A program made the position numbers and the translations under genes. A stretch of 64,000 nucleotides of DNA from Nitrobacter sp047149785 (GTDB lineage: Bacteria; Pseudomonadota; Alphaproteobacteria; Rhizobiales; Xanthobacteraceae), in NCBI RefSeq assembly GCF_047149785.1, contig NZ_BAAGBE010000001.1:1364001-1428000 (forward strand). The letters are read 5' to 3'. The notes beneath the pieces are model-generated. The model was not told where the DNA came from and did not search any database. It was given only the letters and a program-made list of their open reading frames with translations. Positions 8,393 to 16,338 of this stretch are shown piece by piece (the stretch's first letter is position 1; the number at the start of each line of letters is the position of its first letter).

Positions 8393-8412
8393 ATGTATAC
8401 GTTACTATACAT
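8393..8412. promoter_or_regulatory. Inverted repeat, candidate operator
   Basis: ATGTATACGTTACTATACAT: arms ATGTATA and TATACAT around six bases, about 120 bases upstream of the XRE regulator start. The size and symmetry fit a dimeric repressor site. Binding by that XRE protein is inference. Confidence 0.45.
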
Positions 8413-8469
8413 CGTCCCATTTACTACTAGCGCCAGCGTGAGGCACCCCCGCGCATCTTGCATAGAGTA

Positions 8470-8510
8470 GTAATGTACTTAACTCAGTACCTGTAATGTA
8501 CTTAACTCAG
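8470..8510. repeat. Two 18-bp direct repeats in the gap before the XRE gene
   Basis: GTAATGTACTTAACTCAG occurs at 8470-8487 and again at 8493-8510, 23 bases start to start (about two helical turns). The surrounding gap 8271-8743 holds no convincing gene. The spacing suggests paired binding sites or a recent small tandem duplication. Confidence 0.7.
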
Positions 8511-8743
8511 CGCTGCTATCGTTGCGATGACAGGGCGTGGCGTGGTCGGAGGATGCAGGAATTCTGGCAGTGTCCGATGGCCGGCAGGAGTTTGCGGAAT
8601 CAGGGTTCGGTCGATTCCGGGCTGCTTATCAGGAATGCAGGCGCCGTTCATCGGACTTGCGGCGCAACAACGCGCCGACCAGTCAACGACCGGCGCAACT
8701 CGCAAAATATAGACTCGGTATTAGAAATTTGCAGACGGCGCCA

Positions 8744-9154
8744 TCATGATGACGCGTCCCCCGTACCAGCGACCAGCGCGGCAATGACTTCCGACGCAAT
8801 CAACGCGTTGGCTTCGAGTGGCTTCCCGGCGACGTGCTCATCGACAAGCTCGAACGCTTTGTCTTCGGGCATTCCTCCACCGATCAATCCAAGCGCGATA
8901 ACGTTTTCCACGTCCAAAGCCGAAAAGACCTTTTCGACAAAACGCCTGTGACAGGCGGCCGGGGAGTCGCCATATTGTCCGGCCAACGGCGCCCGGCCGA
9001 TGCCGAGGCGGGCAATCGTGACCATCCTGGCGACGTTCTTCAATTTCGCCCCACCAGCGATCATGGCAAGGACCTTGGGGTCGTTCAAATTGAACGTGCG
9101 AGTCTTGCCAGCGAATTTGATCTGACGGGCGGAGGGATTCGTCGTCGAGGACAT
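8744..9154 (-). CDS. GTA/phage tail assembly chaperone-like protein (orphan)
   Basis: The 136-residue product has a C-terminal half resembling the gene-transfer-agent gp10/tail-assembly-chaperone family: DVENVIALGLIGGG, then ELVDEHVAGKPLEANALIA and a terminal VIAALVAGTG. The family helps assemble the tail tube in gene transfer agents and siphophages. Here no capsid, tail or terminase gene is near, so this is an orphan or remnant. The frame continues upstream into tRNA-Leu; I chose ATG 9154 (MSSTTNPS) since upstream codons overlap the tRNA, and GGAAAGG lies just ahead. Family call from memory of the GLIGGGM pattern, moderate confidence. Confidence 0.65.
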   Translation of the reverse strand: MSSTTNPSARQIKFAGKTRTFNLNDPKVLAMIAGGAKLKNVARMVTIARLGIGRAPLAGQYGDSPAACHRRFVEKVFSALDVENVIALGLIGGGMPEDKAFELVDEHVAGKPLEANALIASEVIAALVAGTGDASS

Positions 9155-9277
9155 CTTAAACTGCCTTTCCAATACTACGCGACAAGTTGTGGTCTCTCCG
9201 CTCTCGGGCAATTCTGAATTTCGACGCCAGCCATCTGCAGGTGGCTGGCGACATAGCCCTTTGATTTCGTGGATATA

Positions 9278-9362
9278 TGGTGCGCTCGGAGGGACTCGAA
9301 CCCCCACCCTGTTACGGACTGCCACCTCAAGGCAGCGCGTCTACCAATTCCGCCACGAGCGC
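9278..9362 (-). tRNA. tRNA-Leu (anticodon GAG)
   Basis: On the minus strand the 85-base gene begins GCGCTCGTGGCGG and ends CGAGCGCACCA with an encoded CCA. Acceptor arms GCGCTCG and CGAGCGC pair fully; the T arm holds GGTTCGAGTCC; the anticodon stem CTGCC/GGCAG encloses TTGAGGT, giving anticodon GAG. The length reflects the class II variable arm of leucine tRNAs. Its 3' end points towards the phage-like gene. Confidence 0.97.
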
Positions 9363-9588
9363 TAAAAATCGGATCGGAGCTCGCGCCCCGGCCGGATGGA
9401 CGGCGCCGATGTAACAAAACAACGGTAGGGCGACAAGGCCCAGCGGGATGCTCTTCCCCGCCTGAAGAGATTCGGAAGAGCGTCGCCTTTCAAGCAGAAC
9501 TATACTGGAATCATAGGCTTGGGGCGTCTTTTTGATCCAGGCCCCCATTTCGGCCGGACTTCCTGACGTCATGTCCGGCCCAAAAGGC

Positions 9589-9852
9589 TTATCTGCGGTC
9601 CGGCGTTCTTGGCAGCATCTGTTTGACTTCGACCGCGATGCGGTTGCGGTTGACCATCACCACCCCGCTAGCGACCGGCAGGTTGTTGGCGAGAATCTTG
9701 ACCTCGTCCTGCTCGGTGGCGTCCAGCTCGATGATCGCGCCGCGGCTGAGCCGCATGACCTGATGAACGGGCATCGACGTGGTCCCCAGGACCACCATGA
9801 GATCGACTGATACTTTATCGAGCGTCGCCACGAATACGGACTCACGAACCAT
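9589..9852 (-). CDS. fliN: FliN-like flagellar motor switch protein
   Basis: The 87-residue protein is essentially one SpoA (FliN/YscQ C-terminal) domain: VSVDLMVVLGTTSMPVHQVM, LSRGAIIELD, and VKILANNLPVASGVV followed by VNRNRIAVEVK. FliN forms part of the C-ring of the flagellar motor switch. At 87 residues it lacks the N-terminal extension of many FliN proteins. No other flagellar gene is in the window; it sits 43 bases from the divergently transcribed lipB. It may serve a flagellar set elsewhere or be a leftover; the sequence looks intact. Confidence 0.88.
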   Translation of the reverse strand: MVRESVFVATLDKVSVDLMVVLGTTSMPVHQVMRLSRGAIIELDATEQDEVKILANNLPVASGVVMVNRNRIAVEVKQMLPRTPDRR

Positions 9853-9895
9853 GCAAAATTGATACGGTCCAAGACCACCACGTTATGGTTAGACA

Positions 9896-10621
9896 ATGGT
9901 TAATGACCGCCAGCTTCTTGATTTGACGCCGTTTGACGCCTCGTCCGGCGAGCCTGTCGACTGGGTCCTGTCCGATGCGCCGGTGCCCTATCCGGAGGCC
10001 GTTGCCGTCATGGAAACGCGGGCGGCCGCGATCGCCTCGGGCGAAGCGCCGGAACTTGTCTGGCTGCTGGAGCATCCCCCGCTCTACACCTCCGGCACCA
10101 GCGGGCGCGACGGCGATCTGCTGCAGACTCGCTTTCCGCTGTTTTCGACCGGGCGCGGCGGCCAGGTGACCTATCACGGCCCCGGCCAGCGCGTGGCCTA
10201 TGTCATGCTCGACTTGAAGCGTCGTCGTCCCGATGTGCGGGCGTTCGTCGCCGGACTTGAGGAATGGATCATCCGCACGCTCGGCGCTTTCGACGTCAAG
10301 GGTGAACGGCGCCAGGACCGGGTCGGTGTCTGGGTAGCGCGCCCGGACAAGGGACCGGGCCACGAGGACAAGATCGCGGCGATCGGCGTGCGGCTGCGCC
10401 GCTGGGTATCGTTCCACGGCGTCTCGCTCAACGTCGAACCAGACCTCAGCCATTTCGACGCCATCGTGCCCTGCGGCGTCACCGATCCGCGCTACGGCGT
10501 TACCAGCCTCGCCGATCTCGGCCTTCGCGTCGGACTGGCGGATGTCGACATCGCGCTCCGGCGCGCATTCGCAGAGGTGTTCGGGCCTTCGGACCTGCGT
10601 ATGCCGGGAAAGGATACCTGA
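9896..10621 (+). CDS. lipB: Octanoyltransferase LipB
   Basis: LipB moves the octanoyl group from acyl carrier protein to lipoyl domains, the first step of protein lipoylation. The 241-residue product shows LLEHPPLYTSGTS, the RGGQVTYHGPGQ substrate loop, the catalytic lysine in EDKIAAIGVR (K159), and the catalytic cysteine in IVPCGVTDPRYGVTSL (C193). The ATG lies 43 bases from the start of the divergent fliN, so the two share a promoter region. Length is normal with a short poorly conserved N-terminus. Confidence 0.96.
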   Translation: MVNDRQLLDLTPFDASSGEPVDWVLSDAPVPYPEAVAVMETRAAAIASGEAPELVWLLEHPPLYTSGTSGRDGDLLQTRFPLFSTGRGGQVTYHGPGQRVAYVMLDLKRRRPDVRAFVAGLEEWIIRTLGAFDVKGERRQDRVGVWVARPDKGPGHEDKIAAIGVRLRRWVSFHGVSLNVEPDLSHFDAIVPCGVTDPRYGVTSLADLGLRVGLADVDIALRRAFAEVFGPSDLRMPGKDT

Positions 10622-10692
10622 CCTCTCCGCTGCTCGTACGAAACCGCGCAGTTCACGGACCGCAAGCGCAGGCAAGCCTGAGGCCGGGTCGC

Positions 10693-10992
10693 CTACACCG
10701 TCGCAAGTTGTGAGAATCGCTCGCCGGGCCGGATCAACTTCAAGGCGTCCGCCATTACGGGCTGATCTTCGACCGCATCGACGCGCGCGAATTCCGGTCC
10801 GTTCCGGCAGCGCGCCACCATGTCGGCGACGGCTTCGGCCCGCCCCGTGAACAGGGCCTCGACGCTGCCGTCACGACGGTTGCGCACCCAGCCGGCAACG
10901 CCGAGACGAATGGCTTCGATCATCGTCCAGTAGCGGAAGCCGACGCCCTGGACGCGGCCGCGGATCACGATCTGACGAACCACATCGTCCAT
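10693..10992 (-). CDS. acyP: Acylphosphatase
   Basis: A 99-residue cytosolic enzyme that hydrolyses acyl phosphates such as 1,3-bisphosphoglycerate or carbamoyl phosphate. The signature IRGRVQGVGFRYWT includes the phosphate-binding arginine (R20), and GWVRNRRDGSVEA includes the catalytic asparagine (N38). Normal length. It converges with lipB across 71 bases. Confidence 0.95.
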   Translation of the reverse strand: MDDVVRQIVIRGRVQGVGFRYWTMIEAIRLGVAGWVRNRRDGSVEALFTGRAEAVADMVARCRNGPEFARVDAVEDQPVMADALKLIRPGERFSQLATV

Positions 10993-11051
10993 TAGCGTTT
11001 CATGTCCGACAACCTCACACCGCGGGCAGGCAAGGCTTCAAGGCGCTAGAG

Positions 11052-11147
11052 TCTATTTCAACTGCGTTGAATCAGACTCGTCGCTTATCTTTTTGTTTGA
11101 GCATGATCTTTTCCGAAAACCGGTTTCCACTTTTCGGGATCATGCTC
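11052..11147. repeat. Dispersed palindromic repeat, family C
   Basis: The core is a long imperfect palindrome with ends GAGCATGATC and GATCATGCTC (11099-11147) around TTCCGAAAACCGGTTTCCAC; to the left lies CAACTGCGTTGAATC. A degenerate inverted copy occurs at 24806-24904. Nothing else is seen in the 172 bases between acyP and the carboxylase gene. Confidence 0.75.
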
Positions 11148-11164
11148 TAGCGAACACCACCATC

Positions 11165-13183
11165 TCACGCAAATTCGAGAACCAGCGCATCGACCGCCAG
11201 TGTCGCTCCGGGGACCGCCGCGATCTTCTTGATGACTCCGTCCTGCTCGGCCCGCAGCACGTTCTGCATCTTCATGGCTTCGATCACCGCCAGCGTCTCG
11301 CCGGCCTTGACTTCCTGTCCCTCTGTCACGGCGATCGAGATGACGAGGCCCGGCATCGGACACAGCAGCTTCTTGCCGTTATCGGCCGCCGTCGCCGCCG
11401 GCATCAGCCGCGCCGCCGCCGCCTCGGTTTCGGTGAACACGTTGATCGCGATCTCGAAGCCCTGATGCGCGAGCCGGAATCCGTTTGCGACAGGCCTGAC
11501 CTGCATCGCGACCGGACTGTCGTCGATTGTGCCTTGCCAGACCGGCTGGCCTGGCACCCAGCGCGAGAGCAGCCGATGGGCGATATCGCCGACACTGCCA
11601 TCCTTGCCGACGAAGCGGATCGCGATGGCATCGCCCTCGCGGGCGACGTCGAGCAGAATTTCATCGCGGCCGAGCCAGACCGCGCGGCGGCCTTCGCGTC
11701 TGACGACGCGGCCGGGCATCTGGCCGGAAATCCGCCGCTTGCGTTCGCCGAGCACGTGATCGATGGCGGCCGCCACCGCGGCCAGCCTGAACGCTGTCTC
11801 TCCTTGCGGTGTCCGCGCCGTAAATCCGTTTGGGAATTCCTCGGCTATGAAGCCGGTCGAGAGATGGCCGGCGCGCCAGCGCGGATGGTGCATCAGGGCC
11901 GACAGAAAGGGAACGTTGTGCCGGATGCCGTCGATGTAAAATGCGTCGAGCGCATGAGCCTGCGCCTCGATGGCGGCGCGGCGCGAGGGCCCGTGGGTCA
12001 CGAGCTTGGCGATCATCGGATCGTAATGGATGGAAATTTCGCCGCCCTCATACACGCCGGTATCGTTGCGCACGATGATGCCGTCATGGTTGGTTTCCGC
12101 CGGCGGCCGATATTTGACGAGGCGTCCGACCGAGGGCAGGAAACCGCGGAACGGATCTTCCGCATAGACGCGCGATTCAACCGCCCATCCCGTCAGCGTC
12201 ACATCCTGCTGCGCGATCGGGAGCTTTTCTCCGGCGGCGATGCGGATCATCTGCTCGACCAGATCGATGCCGGTGATCAACTCCGTGACGGGATGCTCGA
12301 CCTGCAGCCGCGTATTCATCTCGAGGAAGTAGAAGCTCTTGTCCTGGCCGGCGACGAATTCGACGGTGCCCGCCGAGTCGTAGTTCACGGCCCGAGCCAA
12401 CGCGACGGCCTGTTCGCCCATCCTGCGCCGCGTGGCCTCGTCGAGCAGCGGCGACGGCGCCTCCTCGATGACCTTCTGATTTCGCCGCTGGATCGAGCAC
12501 TCGCGCTCGCCGAGGTAGATCGTGCTGCCATGCTTGTCGCCGAGCACCTGGATTTCGATATGGCGGGGATCGACGATGAATTTCTCGATAAAGACCCGGT
12601 CGTCGCCGAATGACGACTTCGCCTCCGCCTTCGCGAGATTGAACCCTTCGGCGACCTCGGCGCTCGCATGCGCAATGCGCATGCCCTTCCCGCCGCCTCC
12701 CGCCGACGCCTTGATCATCACGGGATAGCCGATCTCGTCCGCGATCCTGACGGCGTGCCTGTCGTCCTCGATCACGCCGAGGAAGCCTGGAACGGTCGAC
12801 ACCCCGGCCTTTGCGGCGGTCTTTTTGGATTCGATCTTGTCGCCCATCGCGGCGATCGCGGCGGGATTGGGCCCGATGAAAACCAGGCCGGCATCCGCGA
12901 GCGCGCGCGCAAACGCCTCGCGCTCCGACAGGAAGCCGTAACCGGGATGCACGGCCTGCGCGCCGGTGCTGCGGCAGGCGTCCACGATCTTCTCGATGTC
13001 GAGATAGCTCTCGGCCGCCGGCGGCGGTCCGATCAGGACGGCCTCGTCGGCCATCTCGACGTGAAGCGCGTCGCGATCGGCTTCCGAATACACGGCTACG
13101 GTTTCGATGCCCATCCGGCGGGCCGACCTGATGATCCGGCAGGCGATCTCGCCGCGATTGGCGATCAGTATCCGTTTGAACAT
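11165..13183 (-). CDS. Acetyl/propionyl-CoA carboxylase, biotin carboxylase-carrier (alpha) subunit
   Basis: The 672-residue protein has the layout of PccA/MccA alpha subunits: biotin carboxylase N-domain (MFKRILIANRGEIACRI), ATP-grasp domain with KASAGGGGKGMR and HIEIQVLGD, carboxylase C-domain, a linker/BT region, and a biotinyl domain with EAMKMQN (biotinylated lysine about K638). It would carboxylate biotin for transfer to propionyl-, methylcrotonyl- or a similar CoA by a separate beta subunit, which is not in the window. The start was set at ATG 13183, where the family N-terminus begins. A full accB/accC pair at 42-44 kb covers fatty-acid synthesis, so this copy likely serves catabolism. 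Confidence 0.9.
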   Translation of the reverse strand: MFKRILIANRGEIACRIIRSARRMGIETVAVYSEADRDALHVEMADEAVLIGPPPAAESYLDIEKIVDACRSTGAQAVHPGYGFLSEREAFARALADAGLVFIGPNPAAIAAMGDKIESKKTAAKAGVSTVPGFLGVIEDDRHAVRIADEIGYPVMIKASAGGGGKGMRIAHASAEVAEGFNLAKAEAKSSFGDDRVFIEKFIVDPRHIEIQVLGDKHGSTIYLGERECSIQRRNQKVIEEAPSPLLDEATRRRMGEQAVALARAVNYDSAGTVEFVAGQDKSFYFLEMNTRLQVEHPVTELITGIDLVEQMIRIAAGEKLPIAQQDVTLTGWAVESRVYAEDPFRGFLPSVGRLVKYRPPAETNHDGIIVRNDTGVYEGGEISIHYDPMIAKLVTHGPSRRAAIEAQAHALDAFYIDGIRHNVPFLSALMHHPRWRAGHLSTGFIAEEFPNGFTARTPQGETAFRLAAVAAAIDHVLGERKRRISGQMPGRVVRREGRRAVWLGRDEILLDVAREGDAIAIRFVGKDGSVGDIAHRLLSRWVPGQPVWQGTIDDSPVAMQVRPVANGFRLAHQGFEIAINVFTETEAAAARLMPAATAADNGKKLLCPMPGLVISIAVTEGQEVKAGETLAVIEAMKMQNVLRAEQDGVIKKIAAVPGATLAVDALVLEFA

Positions 13184-13328
13184 CTGCCTGTTGACCTGCA
13201 ACCTTGAGGCGCGGTCCAATCTTCCGGACGGTGTGCGCGATCGGCGAACCGTTCCGTCGTACAGAAAAAAGAAAACAGGAGCAAAGGCTTTTCAGCCGGA
13301 ACGGCCACGCAAAGTCTCTTCGCGCGGC

Positions 13329-13901
13329 CTACATGCCGAGATCGAAAATGTTTGGAAAATGCACCAGCGGCAGGGTCGCCGCCCCGATCAGGCTCACGAC
13401 CAGCGCCATCAGATGCCGGTTGCTGCGGCGTTTGCCGCGCATCTGGGTTGCGATCCATTCCAGCACTTCGATATTGACGCCCACTGCCTTGGTCGGCGCC
13501 CAGCTCTCGATGGCGGTCGCCGGCGACAGCGCGATGCTGCGCGGCGGCACCGGCAGACCCGAGGCGGACGCGGCGTGGTGGACGATCGCCTTGGCAAAAA
13601 GATCGTCGAACCGCCCGTCGTCGCTGCGCTCAGTAGCGGCATCGTTGATTTCAAACAGGGCTTCGGCCTCCTCCCGGCTCACCGGCTGGTTATTCACGGC
13701 GGCCGTGGTCAAAAGGCGCTCACACCAGGATGCATCCGTGGCGTCGAGCACGCGAGAAAAGTGAATGCGGCCGAGCGCGGTCGGCCCCTCCCCCGTGATG
13801 ACGCCGTCCCGGACCATGGCGAGTGCAGCGGCTATTGCCGCGCGGCTGGAAATCGTTGAAATGTCGAGCGGGCTGACGGCGGGAGACGTGTCGGAAAGCA
13901 T
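13329..13901 (-). CDS. Conserved hypothetical protein with C-terminal membrane segment
   Basis: The 190-residue product is not recognised. It is mostly soluble and helical, with an internal pattern of acidic and alanine-rich stretches (SREEAEALFEINDAATE), and ends in one hydrophobic helix (LMALVVSLIGAATLPLV, about residues 163-180). Good codon use and length support a real gene. It lies upstream of the carboxylase on the same strand, with a 145-base gap that argues against tight coupling. Confidence 0.7.
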   Translation of the reverse strand: MLSDTSPAVSPLDISTISSRAAIAAALAMVRDGVITGEGPTALGRIHFSRVLDATDASWCERLLTTAAVNNQPVSREEAEALFEINDAATERSDDGRFDDLFAKAIVHHAASASGLPVPPRSIALSPATAIESWAPTKAVGVNIEVLEWIATQMRGKRRSNRHLMALVVSLIGAATLPLVHFPNIFDLGM

Positions 13902-14270
13902 AGCGAGAACTCTCTTCTTGTTAGATCAGCAGTTTCACGCCGGCGTGAATCGTTCGTTAAAAAACGACAATCCGTCGCCGTATCCGGGATAAATCGGACC
14001 CACGGTTTGCCGCCGCTCATGTCGATCGGAGTTCCGTTTGATCCCACGGCGTTCCGGCATGCGTGGGACGCGGACACGGCATTATCGCGGCATCTTCGAT
14101 CACGTTGCCGTAGGTGTTAATTCGCCGGCGCGGCGGGGGACCGGCAGGAAGATGCTGCGCCAAGCCCGCGACAAGAAAGAAATTATCCTTTTTGATTATG
14201 CGGTTCCGTTTGGCGTAGCTGCGGCCTATATTCTCCGCATCCCGCCGTTAATTGACACGAGGACGTGACG
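13902..14270. other. Divergent promoter gap, no gene seen
   Basis: The 369 bases separate the leftward hypothetical gene from the rightward peroxiredoxin gene. AT-rich stretches occur near 14180-14215, as expected of promoter DNA. No coding pattern or repeat was recognised. Confidence 0.5.
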
Positions 14271-14933
14271 ATGACTTTATCGATTGGTTCGCCTGCGCCG
14301 GACTTCGAAGCCGAAAGCACCGAAGGCCACATCAGCTTTCACAAATGGCTCGGCAACGGCTGGGCGCTTTTCTTCTCTCATCCGAAGGATTTCACGCCGG
14401 TCTGCACCACCGAGCTCGGCGCCGTCGCACGGCTCAAGCCGGAGTTCGACAAGCGCGGCGTCAAGCTGATCGGCATCAGCGTCGACCCGACCGACAAGCA
14501 TCATCTGTGGTCCAAGGACATCGAGGAGACGCAAGGCGTCGCGCCGAACTATCCGTTGATCGCCGATGTCGATTTCAACGTCGCCAAGCTCTACGGCATG
14601 CTCCCGGCCAGCACCTCCGGCGACGTCAACAAGCGGACGCCGGTGGACAACCAGACCGTGCGCAATATCTTCGTGATCGGCCCCGACAAGCAGATCAAGC
14701 TGGTCTTCGTCTATCCGATGAGCACCGGCCGCAACTGGCAGGAAGTGCTGCGCGCGATCGACTCCCTGCAACTCACCGCCAAGCACGGCGTCTCCACGCC
14801 GTCTGACTGGAAGCCGGGCGACGACGTGTTCTTCTCCGCCGCGGTGCCGGAGGAAGAGGCGCGCAAGAAATTCCCCAAGGGCTGGAAGTCGCCGAAGCCG
14901 TATTTCCGCATCGTCGAGCAGCCGAAGGACTAG
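14271..14933 (+). CDS. 1-Cys peroxiredoxin (Prx6 type)
   Basis: A thiol peroxidase that reduces hydrogen peroxide and organic peroxides. The 220-residue protein has the peroxidatic cysteine in HPKDFTPVCTTELG (C45) and the long C-terminal domain of the Prx6 group (WKPGDDVFFSAAVPEEEA, then KSPKPYFR); no resolving cysteine was seen, so an external thiol is needed. A GTG six bases upstream is in frame, but ATG 14271 has GAGGA at good spacing and gives the usual N-terminus. A terminator follows at 14962. Its neighbour is glutathione-dependent formaldehyde dehydrogenase. Confidence 0.96.
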   Translation: MTLSIGSPAPDFEAESTEGHISFHKWLGNGWALFFSHPKDFTPVCTTELGAVARLKPEFDKRGVKLIGISVDPTDKHHLWSKDIEETQGVAPNYPLIADVDFNVAKLYGMLPASTSGDVNKRTPVDNQTVRNIFVIGPDKQIKLVFVYPMSTGRNWQEVLRAIDSLQLTAKHGVSTPSDWKPGDDVFFSAAVPEEEARKKFPKGWKSPKPYFRIVEQPKD

Positions 14934-14961
14934 GCGTTCGTCAGGTTCGGAAGTGTGCCTG

Positions 14962-14991
14962 AAGGGACGCTGCGGCGTCCCTTTCTTTTTG
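14962..14991 (+). terminator. Rho-independent terminator after peroxiredoxin
   Basis: Stem AAGGGACGC/GCGTCCCTT with loop TGCG followed by TCTTTTTG. It begins 29 bases after the peroxiredoxin stop. Confidence 0.85.
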
Positions 14992-15102
14992 TGGATGCTC
15001 GCGGTTGCCGCCATGCGTGCGCGAACCTATGCTGGGCGGTGACAACGAGTTCGCGCGGCGACGCGCGCAACCTCTCCCACCGACAGAGAATTGGAAATCA
15101 CC

Positions 15103-16230
15103 ATGCAGGTTCGCGCCGCAGTCGCCCTTGCCGCCGGCAAGCCGCTGGACATCACGACCGTGGAACTCGATGGGCCGCGCGACGGCGAAGTCATGGTCGA
15201 GATCAAGGCCACCGGCGTGTGCCACACCGACGAGTTCACGCTATCCGGCGCCGATCCGGAAGGGTTGTTTCCGGCGATCCTGGGTCATGAAGGCGCCGGC
15301 GTGGTCGTGGATGTCGGCAAGGGCGTGACGTCGGTGAAGAAAGGCGATCACGTCATTCCGCTCTACACGCCGGAATGCCGGCAATGCCCGTCATGCCTGT
15401 CGCGCAAGACCAATCTCTGCACGGCGATCCGCGCGACCCAGGGCCAGGGGCTGATGCCCGACGGCACGTCGCGCTTCTCGCTCGATGGCAAAAAGATCCA
15501 CCACTACATGGGCACGTCGACCTTCGCCAATTACACCGTGCTGCCCGAAATCGCTGTCGCGAAGATCCGCGACGACGCGCCGTTCGACAAGGTCTGCTAC
15601 GTCGGCTGCGGCGTCACCACCGGTATCGGCGCGGTTATCAATACCGCCAAGGTCGAGCCCGGCGCCAAGGCGATCGTGTTCGGCCTCGGCGGCATCGGAT
15701 TGAACGTGTTGCAAGGGTTGCGGCTCGCGGGCGCCGACATGATCATCGGCGTCGACATCAACGACGACCGCAAGGCGTGGGGCGAACGCTTCGGCATGAC
15801 GCACTTCGTCAACCCCACGGACATGGGCAAGGATCTCGTCCCTCACCTCGTCGACATGACCAAGTCCGGCGCCGATCAGATCGGCGGCGCGGATTACACC
15901 TTCGATTGCACGGGCAACGTCAAGGTGATGCGCCAGGCGCTGGAAGCCTGTCACCGCGGCTGGGGACAGTCGATCGTGATCGGCGTAGCGGCCGCCGGCG
16001 CGGAGATCACGACGCGCCCGTTCCAGCTCGTCACCGGGCGGGTCTGGAAAGGCACCGCGTTCGGCGGCGCGCGCGGTCGTACCGATGTGCCGAAGATCGT
16101 CGACTGGTACATGCAGGGCAAGATCCAGATCGATCCAATGATCACCCACGTCATGCCGCTCGACGACATCAACCGGGCATTCGATCTGATGCACAACGGC
16201 GAGTCGATCCGCAGCGTCGTCACGTTCTGA
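15103..16230 (+). CDS. S-(hydroxymethyl)glutathione dehydrogenase, class III alcohol dehydrogenase
   Basis: This NAD- and zinc-dependent enzyme oxidises S-hydroxymethylglutathione, the formaldehyde-glutathione adduct, and also reduces S-nitrosoglutathione. The 375-residue product shows catalytic zinc ligands in TGVCHTDEFTLSG (C40) and GHEGAG (H62), the structural zinc cysteines in ECRQCPSCLSRKTNLC (C92, C95, C98, C106), and the Rossmann GLGGIGLNV motif. A TTG four codons earlier is in frame; ATG 15103 (MQVRAAVAL) fits the family better. Expressed probably from its own promoter after the peroxiredoxin terminator. The adhC or frmA name would both fit. Confidence 0.97.
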   Translation: MQVRAAVALAAGKPLDITTVELDGPRDGEVMVEIKATGVCHTDEFTLSGADPEGLFPAILGHEGAGVVVDVGKGVTSVKKGDHVIPLYTPECRQCPSCLSRKTNLCTAIRATQGQGLMPDGTSRFSLDGKKIHHYMGTSTFANYTVLPEIAVAKIRDDAPFDKVCYVGCGVTTGIGAVINTAKVEPGAKAIVFGLGGIGLNVLQGLRLAGADMIIGVDINDDRKAWGERFGMTHFVNPTDMGKDLVPHLVDMTKSGADQIGGADYTFDCTGNVKVMRQALEACHRGWGQSIVIGVAAAGAEITTRPFQLVTGRVWKGTAFGGARGRTDVPKIVDWYMQGKIQIDPMITHVMPLDDINRAFDLMHNGESIRSVVTF

Positions 16231-16338
16231 CGCGGATCGGATAAGCATGACCCCTTGATATTGCCTTGGCGATTTTTAACCATCGCACTCCGGTTGAAGA
16301 ACGTCGGTCAACCAAGCTGGACCTCGCCGATCGATCCG

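Noticed and set aside
9181..9325. N-terminal extension of the phage-like gene through tRNA-Leu
   Set aside because: The extra residues are simply the tRNA read in frame; ATG 9154 with a ribosome-binding site is the better start.
11093..12613. A 506-codon plus frame opposite the carboxylase gene
   Set aside because: Antisense shadow; composition (Asp/Arg/His-rich) and lack of ribosome-binding site argue against coding.
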